64,000 nucleotides of DNA from Allomuricauda ruestringensis DSM 13258 (GCF_000224085.1 NC_015945.1:1561501-1625500); one strand, 5' to 3'; shown: positions 8,845 through 18,580, numbered from the stretch's first letter. The notes: a model not told the origin generated them from the sequence alone. Translations and numbers: made by a program.

Positions 8845-10398
8845 TTATTTAAAATCGACCTTTACCAATTGTTTTCTGCTTCCTTGCTTGGCGTAGAAGA
8901 GCATTTTGCCCTCCTCTTCGTCCTTAAGTGGTTTGGAGACCATGAGTGGTAATCTGGCTTCTTGCTGATCGATGATTTTCTCATAATCCATAACTCCGTT
9001 TTCATCCAAAGAAATCAGGAAAACGTTACGATTTCTACTAAACCCTTGTTTAAAAATCAATCGCTCGTTGTTTATGAGTTGTGGGTGCTCCGAAGAAGTA
9101 CAGATAAAAAAATACGTTTTACCATTTTTGCAGTAAGAACTGTAGGAGGCATAGGCTCCATCGCCTTGGGTAACTTCGGTCTTGTTGATATTTCTGGCCC
9201 ATTTCATATCGCCATTGGCCCCTAATTTAACGCTGACAATGTCATTATAGTGATAACGCTCAATCTTTACACGTTGTCCGGCTCCAGTAACCTCTAAACC
9301 TGAAGTGACAAAATATTCTTCCGCATTGAACAAGATATCTTGGTCATCGGTTATCTCAACTCCTTTAAATACCAGGTTTTTGATATCATGGTCCCCTGCC
9401 CGTCCAAATTTATCGTCCATAAACTGCTGTGAAAAGGGATTGTATTTTTGGACTTGGATATCCAATGTTCCAGGGTCTACATCAAAATAGGCTATGCCAT
9501 TGTAGCGATTATCTCTCCTATCTGAATAAAACCCAACACAGACCAGTCTGTTTTTTGTGATGATAGGGTAGAGTCCCTCGGGATACTTGCCAGGATCTAC
9601 AAAAGGTTGGGTCTTACTGTCGTTTTGCGACACACTGATCAACTCATAATGATACTTTCGCTCATCTACCCGAAATCGTCTCTTTTTATAATAGGCCTTG
9701 CCCACTATATATGCCGTTTGCATGTCCCGGGAGATGGCCACATTCTCAAAAGCATAGTTCTTTTCCTCAATCTCATTGGAAAAATCATATTCAAACTTTT
9801 TGTTCAGAGCGGTATCGAACAAATGAATCATATGCTTGTTGCTCTTCCCTCTTTTATGATGTGTACTTATGACGAACCCCGATTTGTCTTCATTAAAAAG
9901 TATGGCCGTGGTGAATCCTTTTGCAAAATCGCGGTTGTAATAATTTTTGCCCACAGGATCCTTAACTTCTTCTGAAGCTATTGAAAGTAACTTTTTTGGT
10001 TTAAAATTAAAGTCGATTATAGGGCTGGTATGTACCCAATATTCATATTCCCCTTTATTGGGATTATAATTTAGGAACAAAAGGTTCAACTGACCATTTT
10101 TGAGGAATCCGTCCACAAAATCCAACCCCTTGAGCTTATAATTGTACTCGGACACCAGTTCGAGCTCACTATTGTATTTTTCAATAAGATACCCTTTGGG
10201 TTTGAGTACCAATCCCTGATAGTAGGCACGTACCAAAACATAGCCCCCAGAGTCGTCCTCTTCAAGCGTAACGAGATTGGAATAGCGGTGTCTGTCGCGG
10301 TATTTTTCCCCAAAATCGTAGGAAACGGGCATTTTTTGGGCATTGACGGCCATACCTGTCAATACAAAGCAAAATAATGGAAGTAGGTATTTTTTCAT
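8845..10398 (-). CDS. Secreted protein of unknown function
   Basis: 517 aa with a clear signal peptide (cleavage near Val-Asn-Ala-Gln, about residue 20). The rest is soluble, rich in Tyr, Lys and Asp, with repeated short beta-strand patterns such as GYVLVRAYY and TAYIVGKAYY that could form a propeller, though no repeat unit can be defined by eye. I do not recognise a family. It ends with a TonB/T9SS-free tail (VKVDFK). It lies 24 bp downstream of the crotonase gene on the same strand and so may share its transcript. Confidence 0.75.
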   Translation of the reverse strand: MKKYLLPLFCFVLTGMAVNAQKMPVSYDFGEKYRDRHRYSNLVTLEEDDSGGYVLVRAYYQGLVLKPKGYLIEKYNSELELVSEYNYKLKGLDFVDGFLKNGQLNLLFLNYNPNKGEYEYWVHTSPIIDFNFKPKKLLSIASEEVKDPVGKNYYNRDFAKGFTTAILFNEDKSGFVISTHHKRGKSNKHMIHLFDTALNKKFEYDFSNEIEEKNYAFENVAISRDMQTAYIVGKAYYKKRRFRVDERKYHYELISVSQNDSKTQPFVDPGKYPEGLYPIITKNRLVCVGFYSDRRDNRYNGIAYFDVDPGTLDIQVQKYNPFSQQFMDDKFGRAGDHDIKNLVFKGVEITDDQDILFNAEEYFVTSGLEVTGAGQRVKIERYHYNDIVSVKLGANGDMKWARNINKTEVTQGDGAYASYSSYCKNGKTYFFICTSSEHPQLINNERLIFKQGFSRNRNVFLISLDENGVMDYEKIIDQQEARLPLMVSKPLKDEEEGKMLFYAKQGSRKQLVKVDFK

Positions 10399-10422
10399 GA
10401 TCTGGCTTGGTTAGGCCAATGG

Positions 10423-11205
10423 TCACGATCCGGGGAAATCTGCCTTGCGTTTGTCCAAAAATGCGGAAGTTCCTTCTTTAAAGTCGTCTGTTCCAAAGCA
10501 ATTGCCAAAGGCATCAATTTCCACCGAATAGCCATCAGCGTCATATTTAAAACCAGCATTTATCGCTTTTATTGCATGTTTTATGGCGACACTGGAATTA
10601 TTCGATATCCTGCTCGCAATTTTCATACAAAATGGCAACAATTCTTCAGAAGAAACGACATGGTTCACCAACCCATATCCAAATGCTTTGTCGGAATCGA
10701 TCATTCCTGCGGTCATGATCATTTCCATGGCCCTTCCCTTTCCTACCAACTGGGGCAAGCGTTGGGTTCCGCCATAACCGGGAATTACTCCCAACGATAC
10801 TTCGGGCAAGCCCATTCTTGCATTGCTACTGGCCACTCTAAAATGACATGCCATGGCAAGTTCCAGACCTCCTCCCAGGGCAAAACCATTGATGGCAGCA
10901 ATAACGGGAGTGGAAAGATTTGCTACAAAATCGAACAGATGTTGCTGCCCAACTGCTGCCAACTGACGACCCTCTTTTACCGAGAAATTGGCAAATTCGG
11001 AAATATCGGCACCGGCAACAAAGGCTTTCTCTCCACTTCCTGTGATAATGATCACTTTTATGTCCCTATCCTCGTCCAGTTCCTTAAAGGCCACGTGTAA
11101 CTCTTCAATTGTTCTTTTGTTCAGGGCATTTAGCTTTTTTGGTCTGTTTATGGTTATGGTGGCCAAATTGTTATCTTCTTCAATGTAAATGTTTTCGAAA
11201 TCCAT
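10423..11205 (-). CDS. Enoyl-CoA hydratase/isomerase (crotonase) family protein
   Basis: 260 aa from the ATG at 11205 (MDFENIYIEE). An upstream in-frame ATG at 11235 would add ten unusual residues. The crotonase fold is clear: oxyanion-hole segments AFVAGADISEF and INGFALGGGLELAMACHFRVA, catalytic glutamates in the GGLELA and LPEVSLG regions, and GYGGTQRLP. Family role: syn-hydration of trans-2-enoyl-CoA in fatty-acid or polyhydroxybutyrate metabolism. It is followed by the unknown secreted protein gene and preceded by a sensor kinase gene whose stop is 43 bp away. Confidence 0.93.
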   Translation of the reverse strand: MDFENIYIEEDNNLATITINRPKKLNALNKRTIEELHVAFKELDEDRDIKVIIITGSGEKAFVAGADISEFANFSVKEGRQLAAVGQQHLFDFVANLSTPVIAAINGFALGGGLELAMACHFRVASSNARMGLPEVSLGVIPGYGGTQRLPQLVGKGRAMEMIMTAGMIDSDKAFGYGLVNHVVSSEELLPFCMKIASRISNNSSVAIKHAIKAINAGFKYDADGYSVEIDAFGNCFGTDDFKEGTSAFLDKRKADFPGS

Positions 11206-11247
11206 GTATACTGATGTTTGAGACGGGCTATACAATGTCCGCCATTA

Positions 11248-12762
11248 TTATTTATGTTCTTTTGGAAACTCAATGGTAAAAACGGTCCCTTTTCCAACTT
11301 TAGAAGTAAAGTTAATGGTTCCGCCATAGTTTTCCACAATGTTCTTTACCATACCCAGCCCCAGACCCGTTCCACTGGACTTGGTAGTAAACTTAGGCTC
11401 AAAAATTTGGTGTTTGTGCTCGTCCGCTATTCCAAGGCCGTTGTCTGCAATCGAAATTTTAACACGATCGCCTACGGAGGCCACTGTTACCAAGATTCTC
11501 GGGGAGTCTACATCGGGCACTGCTTGAATGGCATTCTTCACCAGATTGGTGATTACCCTTATTAACTGGGTACGATCCAGCTTGGCCACAATTTCTTCTT
11601 CGTCAGCTATAAAATGAATGTAGTCCTCATTAAAAATCTCCATAGCCAATTTTACCACCTTAACCACATTCAAAGTCTCGTTCTGCTGAGCGGGCATATC
11701 GGCAAAACTGGAAAATGCTGTGGCTATATTGCTCATCGTGTCTATTTGTTGTATCAAGGTTTTGGAAAACTCTTTGACCTTTTTCTGAATATCAGGATCA
11801 TTTGGGTCGAATTTGCGCTCAAAACTCTGCACAGTTAGCCGTAAAGGAGTGAGAGGATTCTTGATTTCATGGGCTACCTGTTTGGCCATTTCACGCCACG
11901 CCTGTTCTCGTTCACTTCTAGCCAGTTTTACGGCACTTTCCTCCAACTCATCGATCATTCGGTTGTACGAATCCACTAATTTGCCAATTTCCTCTCCAGG
12001 ACTTTCCAAATATATTTTTTCGTTTTGATGGGTCAAGTTGGTTCTGTTGATTTTGTCCGATATGGTCTGTAGCGACCTTGTAATGTATTTAGAAATGAAA
12101 TATGCCAAAATAATGGCGATGATCAGCATTAAAAGATACACCATGCCCAACCTAAAGAGAAATTCCCTCAATTCCATATTATTGAAGGTGTTGTCTTCAA
12201 AATAAGGAAGGTTCAGTATACCGATGGGTTTGAACCTGAGGTCGTAAATGTAGGTGTAGGTGGATTGATAATTATCTCCGGCCGTCCTTTTTTCTTCCAC
12301 AAACCGTGGCTCCCCACTTTCCCTTAAAAAATTGAGTACTTCGGGGTCGAGACATGTAGCGATTGAATTGGATTCAAAAGTAGGACGAGAGCTTTTGATC
12401 AAATTGCCCTCGAGATCGTAAATGTTGAAATTTACATTTTGGATGTTGGCTATCTCATAAATCTCCTCGCTGAATATAAGGTGGAGATTCTCCGTGGTTA
12501 TGGGATATGTCGTTTCCTTTAGGACATAATCGATGCTTTTTATGAGCTGCTCTTCCTTTCGCTCCAACCTTTCGTTGTGATAGTCGTTGCCTTGTTCCTT
12601 GTATTGATAAACCGTAACCCCGGCAATCAAGACAGAAGCGAGTACTACCAAGGTAATCATGGCAACAAATATGCGTGACCTTAAGGAAAACTTTCTTAAC
12701 AAGCTCGCTTGATTTAGCCTTAAATTTAAGCAATTATCGAGCCAAATAAAGTGCAAGTGCAA
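11248..12762 (-). CDS. NtrY-like sensor histidine kinase
   Basis: 504 aa. TM1 is about 31-50 and a periplasmic sensor about 51-203. TM2 is about 204-224, followed by a HAMP linker (225-280) and a HisKA domain with His298 in AHEIKNPLTPL. The ATPase part has an N-box (NLVKNAIQAV), G1 (DNGLGI) and G2 (GTGLGLGMVKNIV). The HEIKNPLTP motif is typical of NtrY-type kinases, whose partners are NtrC-type response regulators; none is adjacent. The start is uncertain: the first 17-20 residues are atypical and no other ATG precedes TM1, so a downstream TTG is possible. Confidence 0.9.
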   Translation of the reverse strand: MHLHFIWLDNCLNLRLNQASLLRKFSLRSRIFVAMITLVVLASVLIAGVTVYQYKEQGNDYHNERLERKEEQLIKSIDYVLKETTYPITTENLHLIFSEEIYEIANIQNVNFNIYDLEGNLIKSSRPTFESNSIATCLDPEVLNFLRESGEPRFVEEKRTAGDNYQSTYTYIYDLRFKPIGILNLPYFEDNTFNNMELREFLFRLGMVYLLMLIIAIILAYFISKYITRSLQTISDKINRTNLTHQNEKIYLESPGEEIGKLVDSYNRMIDELEESAVKLARSEREQAWREMAKQVAHEIKNPLTPLRLTVQSFERKFDPNDPDIQKKVKEFSKTLIQQIDTMSNIATAFSSFADMPAQQNETLNVVKVVKLAMEIFNEDYIHFIADEEEIVAKLDRTQLIRVITNLVKNAIQAVPDVDSPRILVTVASVGDRVKISIADNGLGIADEHKHQIFEPKFTTKSSGTGLGLGMVKNIVENYGGTINFTSKVGKGTVFTIEFPKEHK

Positions 12763-13167
12763 AAATCAAGTTCAAGAACTTCATTTACATTGACTCTTTA
12801 GAAAGGTATTGTAGATGTTTTGTGAAATTCCTACCTTAAGGTGGCAGGCGGGCAATCAAAAATTCCACTTACTTTATCATAAAAGATACTTAGTCCAGCA
12901 AAGAATGAATAACTCATTGTTCGATTTTTGGATTGATCGTCATTCTAAGAGAGCAGAGCGAATGAAGAATCTAACTTGCACAAAGCAAGTGATTTTGACA
13001 CAAACCCTACTGATATTCACTAATATGTCACCTTAAACGGAATCCAGAGGTAGAAAGAGAGCTAAAGTCATGGGCGTCCGAGTTGGCACTACTTAGATTT
13101 TTTCCACAAAGAAAAAACCCAAACTCCTATTGGAATTTGGGTTTTGTATGTTGAAATATTATGAGAT
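12763..13167. other. Intergenic region with decayed repeat and terminator
   Basis: 405 bp between the kinase 5' end and the sdhB 3' end. It holds a hairpin-like CCTACCTTAAGGTGGCAGG (12830-12848), related to the CCTGCC/GGCAGG repeats elsewhere. A GTCATTCTAAGAG...GAAGAATCT type repeat fragment lies around 12938-12973, and the sdh terminator at 13112-13145. No gene seen. Confidence 0.6.
13112..13145 (-). terminator. Intrinsic terminator of the sdhCAB operon
   Basis: Perfect 10-bp stem AAAACCCAAA (13114-13123) with TTTGGGTTTT (13136-13145) around a 12-nt loop. Read on the minus strand it ends in a run of six U, 23 bp after the sdhB stop. Confidence 0.85.
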
Positions 13168-13914
13168 TTATCCCTTTAAAGTAGCGGATAAGTACTCGCG
13201 GTTCATACGGGCAATGTTGGTTAAGGAAATACCTTTAGGGCACTCCACTTCACATGCTCCCGTGTTGGTACAATTGCCAAAACCTTCCAAGTCCATTTGA
13301 CGGACCATATTTTGAACACGTTCTGTAGCTTCGATTCTTCCTTGCGGCAACAAGGCAAACTGGGAAACTTTGGCAGAGGTGAACAACATGGCACTTGCAT
13401 TTTTGCAAGCGGCCACACAAGCACCACAACCAATACAGGTAGCGGCATCCATGGCTTCGTCTGCATCGTATTTGTTAATGGGAATGGCATTGGCGTCCAC
13501 AGTGTTCCCCGAAGTGTTCACAGAGATATAACCACCAGCTTGTTGGATTCTCTCAAACGAACTCCGATCCACGATCAGATCCTTGATTACAGGAAATGCT
13601 TTGGCACGGAAAGGCTCAATTACAATGGTATCCCCATCGTTGAACTTTCGCATGTGCAATTGGCAAGTGGTTACCAATCGGTCTGGACCGTGGGGCTCTC
13701 CATTGATTTGCAAGGAACAGGTTCCGCAGATACCTTCCCTACAATCGTGATCGAACTCAACAGGCTCTTCTCCTTTGGAGACCAATTCTTCATTCAAGAT
13801 GTCCAGCATCTCCAGGAAAGACATATCTCCTTCTACACCGTCAAGGGTATAATCAACTATTTTCCCAGGTGAGGATGCGTCCTTTTGACGCCATATTTTT
13901 AAATGTAGCTTCAT
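13168..13914 (-). CDS. sdhB: Succinate dehydrogenase/fumarate reductase iron-sulfur subunit
   Basis: 248 aa electron-transfer subunit of complex II. [2Fe-2S] ligands Cys58, Cys63, Cys66 and Cys84 lie in the N-terminal ferredoxin domain. The C-terminal domain has Cys160, Cys163, Cys166 (CIGCGAC) plus Cys170 and then Cys215, Cys221, Cys225 for the [4Fe-4S] and [3Fe-4S] clusters. It passes electrons from SdhA FAD to the membrane heme subunit. Last gene of sdhCAB; separated from sdhA by an inserted four-helix-bundle gene and followed by a strong terminator. Confidence 0.97.
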   Translation of the reverse strand: MKLHLKIWRQKDASSPGKIVDYTLDGVEGDMSFLEMLDILNEELVSKGEEPVEFDHDCREGICGTCSLQINGEPHGPDRLVTTCQLHMRKFNDGDTIVIEPFRAKAFPVIKDLIVDRSSFERIQQAGGYISVNTSGNTVDANAIPINKYDADEAMDAATCIGCGACVAACKNASAMLFTSAKVSQFALLPQGRIEATERVQNMVRQMDLEGFGNCTNTGACEVECPKGISLTNIARMNREYLSATLKG

Positions 13915-13924
13915 TGCTTCGCTA

Positions 13925-13948
13925 GTTATTAAGTTAATCGGTTATTGG
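13925..13948. repeat. Left inverted-repeat arm of the sdh four-helix-bundle cassette
   Basis: GTTATTAAGTTAATCGGTTATTGG. Its reverse complement begins CCAATAAC and ends CTTAATAAC, matching words of the right arm at 14360-14382 in inverted orientation. It overlaps the stop codon of the four-helix-bundle gene. Confidence 0.55.
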
Positions 13949-14334
13949 TGTAAACCTTCTTTTAGTTTAGCATCCTTTAAATATTTGATATAACCGTTTA
14001 ATATTTTCAATGTTTTATTGTGCAACTCTCTAAAGTTATTAAGTTTTTCCTCTGCAATATAGTTTTCATCCAATGCTATTATTACATGATCCAAAGTTTC
14101 ATTCAACGAACCTCTTGCCATCCTGCAGAATTGAATGTTTTCCTGATAGTTGAACCTCCCAAATCCTTCTGCAATATTGTTTCCAATTGAGCGGGATGAA
14201 CGCCTTATTTGGCTGATAAGTCCAAACTTTTCAGAATTTGGCAATTGTGGGATAATTTCATCTTTAACATAATTTCGAAGAATTCTCGATTCTTTCCAGC
14301 AAGCTAACTCTTCAAAAGATTTAAAACTTCCCAC
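13942..14334 (-). CDS. Four-helix-bundle protein, 23S rRNA intervening-sequence (S23) family
   Basis: 130 aa. The family pattern is clear: an N-terminal FKSFEELACWKES, then GLISQIRRSSRSIGNNIAEGFGR (written here in parts: SQIRRSSRSIGN and NIAEGFGR), then FCRMARGSLNET. The related proteins are encoded in intervening sequences of 23S rRNA genes and resemble the Avd accessory protein of diversity-generating retroelements; a general function is not known. It lies between sdhA and sdhB in the same direction and is flanked by AT-rich inverted words. Sdh operons normally have no gene here, so it looks like a passenger. A second copy type sits in the suf operon (30245-30634). Confidence 0.88.
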   Translation of the reverse strand: MGSFKSFEELACWKESRILRNYVKDEIIPQLPNSEKFGLISQIRRSSRSIGNNIAEGFGRFNYQENIQFCRMARGSLNETLDHVIIALDENYIAEEKLNNFRELHNKTLKILNGYIKYLKDAKLKEGLHQ

Positions 14335-14359
14335 TAATAATTCTACTGCTGTTCTTTAT

Positions 14360-14382
14360 CCAATAACTTAATAACCAATAAC
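14360..14382. repeat. Right inverted-repeat arm of the sdh four-helix-bundle cassette
   Basis: CCAATAACTTAATAACCAATAAC, an imperfect inverted partner of 13925-13948. It lies 8 bp downstream (minus strand) of the sdhA stop. The 11-mer CCAATAACTTA recurs at 8733. Confidence 0.55.
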
Positions 14383-14389
14383 ACAATAA

Positions 14390-16393
14390 TTATTTATATG
14401 ATCTTGTCTTCAGTTCAATGTTTTCGTATACCAAATCCTCTTTGTGCAATTCGGCATCTTTGGGCTCGCCTTTATATTCCCAAGCGGCCACATATTTAAA
14501 GTTCTCGTCATCACGTAGCGCTTCACCCTCTTCGGTTTGGTACTCTTCTCGGAAGTGTCCGCCACAAGATTCGTTTCTGTGCAATGCATCTTTCGCGAAA
14601 AGCTCGCCCAGTTCCAAGAAATCGGCAACGCGCCCAGCTTTTTCCAGTTCTTGGTTTTTAGAATCGATGCTTCCGGGAATTTTTACGTTCTCCCAGAAAT
14701 CTTTCCTTAGTGCTGAAATCTCCTTGATGGCTTCTTTCAGTTCCTTTTCGTTTCGGGCCATACCACATTTGTTCCACATAATCTTGCCCAGTTTTTTGTG
14801 ATAGTAGTCCACGGAATGGATTCCATAACCACCCATCAACTTCTCCATTCTATCGCGAACCTGTTGTTCGGCTTCGTCAAATTCTTTAGTATCAGTTGGA
14901 ATGGCCCCCGTTCTAATATCATGTGATAGATAGTCGCCAATCGTATATGGCAGTACAAAATATCCATCTGCCAAACCTTGCATCAAGGCCGAAGCACCCA
15001 ATCGGTTGGCACCGTGGTCGCTAAAGTTGGCCTCTCCGGCTGCGTAGCAACCAGGGATTGTGGTCTGCAAGTTATAATCTACCCAAAGCCCTCCCATGGT
15101 GTAGTGTACCGCAGGATAAATCATCATCGGGGTTTTGTATGGATTCTGATCTACGATTTTTTCGTACATCTGGAAAAGGTTACCATATTTAGCCTCAACA
15201 ACCTCTTCACCCAGTTTTATGATGGTTGCCTCATCTGGGTTCTTAAGTCCAGAGGTCAATGCCTTTTCTTTTCCGTAACGCTTGATGGCGGATGCGAAAT
15301 CCAAGAATACCGCTTCTCCAGTTTTGTTTACTCCAAATCCTGCATCGCAACGTTCCTTGGCAGCTCTCGAAGCCACATCACGGGGAACAAGGTTACCGAA
15401 GGCAGGATACCTTCTTTCCAAATAATAATCTCTGTCTTCTTCAGCAATCTCCGTTGGTTTCAACTTGCCTTCGCGGACTGCGATCGCATCTTCTTTTTTC
15501 TTGGGGACCCAAATTCGACCATCGTTTCGAAGTGATTCGGACATCAATGTCAATTTGGATTGATGGTCCCCTGAAACAGGAATACAGGTTGGGTGAATCT
15601 GTGTAAAACATGGGTTGGCAAAGAAAGCTCCCTTACGGTGTGCTCTCCATGCAGCCATTACGTTACTTCCCATGGCGTTGGTGGAAAGGAAGAACACATT
15701 TCCGTACCCTCCAGTAGCCAGAACTACCGCGTGTGCACTATGTCTTTCAATTTCTCCGGTCACCAAGTTTCTGGCGATTATTCCACGAGCCTTACCGTCT
15801 ACCAATACCAAATCCATCATTTCGTGACGGTTAAAGGCCTGTATCTTACCACGGTTTATCTGGCGGTTCATGGCAGAATAGGCACCGAGCAACAATTGCT
15901 GTCCGGTTTGTCCTTTGGCATAAAAAGTTCTCGATACAAGTACCCCTCCAAAAGAACGGTTGTCCAACATTCCCCCATACTCACGGGCAAAGGGAACCCC
16001 TTGTGCCACACACTGGTCGATAATGTTTCCAGAGACCTCGGCCAAACGGTATACATTACCTTCTCGGGAGCGGTAATCCCCACCTTTTATAGTGTCGTAG
16101 AAAAGACGGTAATTACTATCGCCATCTCCTTGATAGTTCTTTGCTGCGTTGATTCCCCCTTGGGCTGCAATGGAGTGCGCCCTACGTGGTGAATCTTGAT
16201 AGCAGAATGTTTTTACGTTATAACCCAACTCGGCCAAAGTGGCTGCAGCGGCACCACCTGCAAGTCCTGTACCTACAACAATGATGTCGATGTTCCTTTT
16301 GTTGGCAGGATTAACCAGATTGATGTCGTTTTTATGCTTGGTCCATTTGTCGGCCAACGGCCCAGATGGAATTTTGGAATCCAATATGCCCAT
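14390..16393 (-). CDS. sdhA: Succinate dehydrogenase/fumarate reductase flavoprotein subunit
   Basis: 667 aa, the Bacteroidota/epsilon-type length. FAD-binding GTGLAGG (41-47) and the covalent-FAD His73 in [10 protein letters not shown] are present. The substrate-site block [14 protein letters not shown] and the Rossmann second half ([21 protein letters not shown]) follow. It oxidises succinate to fumarate at the cytoplasmic face of complex II. Directly downstream of sdhC (2 bp gap), so co-transcribed. Confidence 0.97.
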   Translation of the reverse strand: MGILDSKIPSGPLADKWTKHKNDINLVNPANKRNIDIIVVGTGLAGGAAAATLAELGYNVKTFCYQDSPRRAHSIAAQGGINAAKNYQGDGDSNYRLFYDTIKGGDYRSREGNVYRLAEVSGNIIDQCVAQGVPFAREYGGMLDNRSFGGVLVSRTFYAKGQTGQQLLLGAYSAMNRQINRGKIQAFNRHEMMDLVLVDGKARGIIARNLVTGEIERHSAHAVVLATGGYGNVFFLSTNAMGSNVMAAWRAHRKGAFFANPCFTQIHPTCIPVSGDHQSKLTLMSESLRNDGRIWVPKKKEDAIAVREGKLKPTEIAEEDRDYYLERRYPAFGNLVPRDVASRAAKERCDAGFGVNKTGEAVFLDFASAIKRYGKEKALTSGLKNPDEATIIKLGEEVVEAKYGNLFQMYEKIVDQNPYKTPMMIYPAVHYTMGGLWVDYNLQTTIPGCYAAGEANFSDHGANRLGASALMQGLADGYFVLPYTIGDYLSHDIRTGAIPTDTKEFDEAEQQVRDRMEKLMGGYGIHSVDYYHKKLGKIMWNKCGMARNEKELKEAIKEISALRKDFWENVKIPGSIDSKNQELEKAGRVADFLELGELFAKDALHRNESCGGHFREEYQTEEGEALRDDENFKYVAAWEYKGEPKDAELHKEDLVYENIELKTRSYK

Positions 16394-16395
16394 AC

Positions 16396-17064
16396 TTAAT
16401 GTGTTATTGGGTTAAGGTGGTGATATAGGGCGATAAAAGCAAAGCCCAATGGAATGACCACCGAAAATATTTTTGTGAAAGTTTTGATGGCTGGAGTGTA
16501 CTTGTTGTTTACGCCCATGGATTGGAAAGATGAAGCAAACCCATGCCATAAGTGAAGGCTCAGTAGAAAGAATGCCACCACATAAAGGATGGTTCTCCAA
16601 AAGGGAGCGAACTTTTCTACGGTTTCTGCGTAGTAACGTGTAGGGTCCTCAGGGTTGGCCTCAATATATTTATAGGCCATTTCGTGCACCCAAAAATCGT
16701 AGAAGTGCAATGCCAGAAAAGCAAGGATAACCAATCCAGAATAGATCATATTGCGGGACACCCATGGAGCATTGGCGCTGCCCTTATACTTTACATAGCC
16801 TATGCCTCTTGCTTTTTTGTTCTGGATTTCCAAAACAAAGCCCATGACAAAGTGTACAATTACGCCTGCAATCAAAATAGGTTGTAGGATAAACTGTACC
16901 AAGGGGTTGTATCCCATAAAATGGGACCAGGAATTAAAAGTTTCGGGATCTACTACCGAAGCGAGATTAATGGTAAAATGTTGTGTAAGAAAAACAACCA
17001 AAAAAAGACCCGAAAGTGCCATTATCACTTTTCGGGCAAGCGATGATTTTATCATTCCACTCAT
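16396..17064 (-). CDS. sdhC: Succinate dehydrogenase cytochrome b subunit
   Basis: 222 aa from the ATG at 17064 ([12 protein letters not shown]). An upstream ATG at 17112 lies inside the promoter and is rejected. Five transmembrane helices with conserved histidines ([30 protein letters not shown]) are typical of the single-subunit di-heme anchor of the Bacillus/Wolinella class, consistent with no sdhD in the operon. It anchors SdhAB to the inner membrane and transfers electrons to menaquinone (family knowledge). First gene of the operon. Confidence 0.94.
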   Translation of the reverse strand: MSGMIKSSLARKVIMALSGLFLVVFLTQHFTINLASVVDPETFNSWSHFMGYNPLVQFILQPILIAGVIVHFVMGFVLEIQNKKARGIGYVKYKGSANAPWVSRNMIYSGLVILAFLALHFYDFWVHEMAYKYIEANPEDPTRYYAETVEKFAPFWRTILYVVAFFLLSLHLWHGFASSFQSMGVNNKYTPAIKTFTKIFSVVIPLGFAFIALYHHLNPITH

Positions 17065-17081
17065 TAGTGCTGGTTTTTCAA

Positions 17082-17112
17082 CAAATTTACGGCATGGATG
17101 AGTTTTTAACAA
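17082..17112 (-). promoter_or_regulatory. sdhCAB promoter (Bacteroidota type)
   Basis: Minus-strand TTG (17112-17110), 20-nt spacer, then TAAATTTG (17089-17082), fitting TTTG-N19/20-TAnnTTTG. The -7 box ends 18 bp before the sdhC start at 17064, leaving a short leader. Confidence 0.7.
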
Positions 17113-17236
17113 GCTTTCAACATCGTAAAGCTAGTTATTTAGATTCATTTTAAGCTACTGGGATTTAATCCTTCAGGATTCTATTTTGGGAATTTTAACC
17201 GATATTACGATTGATTTTCAAACCAATGCAAAAAAC

Positions 17237-18127
17237 ATGGACATTGCCATCTTATCCGTAAGCCTCAATGTATATTCTACAGCTAGGATTGCAGAGGAAT
17301 TTGAAAAGGCAGGTCATTATGTGGAGCATATTGACCATACCAAATGTTCGGTGCAGTTGGGCGACGATAAGCCGCAGATTTTTTTAGGAACGGAGAACAT
17401 TACCGATGAATTTGATGCCATTGTTCCGAGAATTGGAACTACGGTAACCCGTCACGGAGCTGCGATTGTAAAGCAGTTTGAAATGAACCATGTCTTCAGC
17501 ACGGCAAAATCACTGGGGATCATCAGGGCCAGAAACAAGGTTTCTACCCTACAAATGATGTCCAAGAAGGGAATACCTGTGCCAAAAACCGTGTTCTCCA
17601 TCAACCCGAACAATGTAGGGGATCAAATAGAGCTGTTGGGTGGTGCACCTGTTATCATTAAACTGCAAGAAGGGACCCAGGGCAAAGGGGTTATTTTGGC
17701 GGAGAGTAAAAAATCCGCCAAGTCGGTGATCGATACATTATATAATATGAACACCAGTATTTTGTTGCAGGAGTATATTGAGGAAGCCAACGGTGAAGAT
17801 TTGAGAATAGTGGTGGTGGGCAACAAAATTGTGGCCAGCATGAAGCGGACCAGCGAATTGGACGATTTTAGGTCCAATGTACACCGAGGAGCGGAAACCC
17901 AAAAAGTACAGTTAACGCCAAGGGAAAAATTTATAGCTGTAAATGCTACCAAACATTTGGGTCTTGGCGTGGCCGGAGTGGATTTGATCCGGTCCAAAAA
18001 CGGCCCTTTGCTGATAGAGGTAAATGCATCGCCAGGGTTAAAGGGTATTGAGGCGGTAACTGGAGTAAATGTGGCCAAGCACATTGTTCAATATGTAGAA
18101 AAGCACAGTGGAAGGAACAGAAAATGA
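17237..18127 (+). CDS. rimK: RimK family ATP-grasp protein (ribosomal S6 glutamate ligase-like)
   Basis: 296 aa from the ATG at 17237 (MDIAILSVS); the upstream ATG at 17186 would add 17 atypical residues. ATP-grasp domain: KLQEGTQGKGVILAE, LQEYIEEANGEDLRIVVVG and the C-terminal metal-binding LIEVNASPGLKGIE. Family role: ATP-dependent ligation of glutamate residues to the C-terminus of ribosomal protein S6. It is single, diverging from the sdh operon; the stop TGA overlaps a 15-mer found in the MITE-like termini at 37029. Confidence 0.88.
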   Translation: MDIAILSVSLNVYSTARIAEEFEKAGHYVEHIDHTKCSVQLGDDKPQIFLGTENITDEFDAIVPRIGTTVTRHGAAIVKQFEMNHVFSTAKSLGIIRARNKVSTLQMMSKKGIPVPKTVFSINPNNVGDQIELLGGAPVIIKLQEGTQGKGVILAESKKSAKSVIDTLYNMNTSILLQEYIEEANGEDLRIVVVGNKIVASMKRTSELDDFRSNVHRGAETQKVQLTPREKFIAVNATKHLGLGVAGVDLIRSKNGPLLIEVNASPGLKGIEAVTGVNVAKHIVQYVEKHSGRNRK

Positions 18128-18140
18128 ACTCGTCTTGAGT
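18126..18140. repeat. Solo copy of the 37029-element terminal 15-mer
   Basis: GAACTCGTCTTGAGT, identical to the outer 15 bp of both ends of the element at 37029-37245. It contains the small palindrome ACTC-GTCTT-GAGT. It overlaps the rimK stop codon; no second arm was seen nearby. Confidence 0.5.
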
Positions 18141-18148
18141 GGTTAAGT

Positions 18149-18580
18149 TCAAGCCGACAAGTCAATTTTTTTTTCTTTGACTTTGGTCAAGCTCCACTTT
18201 ATGGCATCTTCCAAGTTTGAAAATTGACGTATTTTGTTTCTAAAGAACATTTTTTCCAGAACAAGGCTGGCCAAACCGCTTTTGTTGTAAGCAACAACGG
18301 AATAAAATTCCAGTTGGTGTCGGTGTTTGTAAAATTTTAACCAATCGGTAGGGACAACCGAGTAGTTATGAATGCGATTACTGATGTAGGCAATAGGTTT
18401 GTCTTTTCCCAAAACCTCGTAGGCCACGGATATTATTTTTTCGGCAATGGACCAGTCAAAAACTTCACCTTCTTTTATTTCTGATATGACCAATCCATCA
18501 AAAAAGTAGAAAATTCCAAATTCGTATTCCCGTATTTCCCGTATGGTTTTAAAAAACTCCAAATCCTTAACTCGCTGCAT
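18149..18580 (-). CDS. Hypothetical protein, possibly SpoIIAA/STAS-like
   Basis: 143 aa, no signal peptide or membrane segment. Alternating short strands and helices (GIFYFFDGLVISEI, AYISNRIHNYS, LEFYSVVAYN) and a C-terminal amphipathic helix with DAIKWSLTKVKE resemble SpoIIAA-like/STAS-like proteins that Flavobacteriaceae encode singly. The assignment rests on fold impression only. Its 3' end lies 21 bp from the convergent rimK stop. Confidence 0.6.
   Translation of the reverse strand: MQRVKDLEFFKTIREIREYEFGIFYFFDGLVISEIKEGEVFDWSIAEKIISVAYEVLGKDKPIAYISNRIHNYSVVPTDWLKFYKHRHQLEFYSVVAYNKSGLASLVLEKMFFRNKIRQFSNLEDAIKWSLTKVKEKKIDLSA

Noticed and set aside
12763..13167. Possible small gene in the gap before sdhB
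   Set aside because: The only frames are short, consist of repeat fragments and have no conserved features.
17064..17112. Longer SdhC start at 17112
   Set aside because: It would place the start codon within the -33 element of a well-matching promoter, and the added 16 residues do not fit the family.
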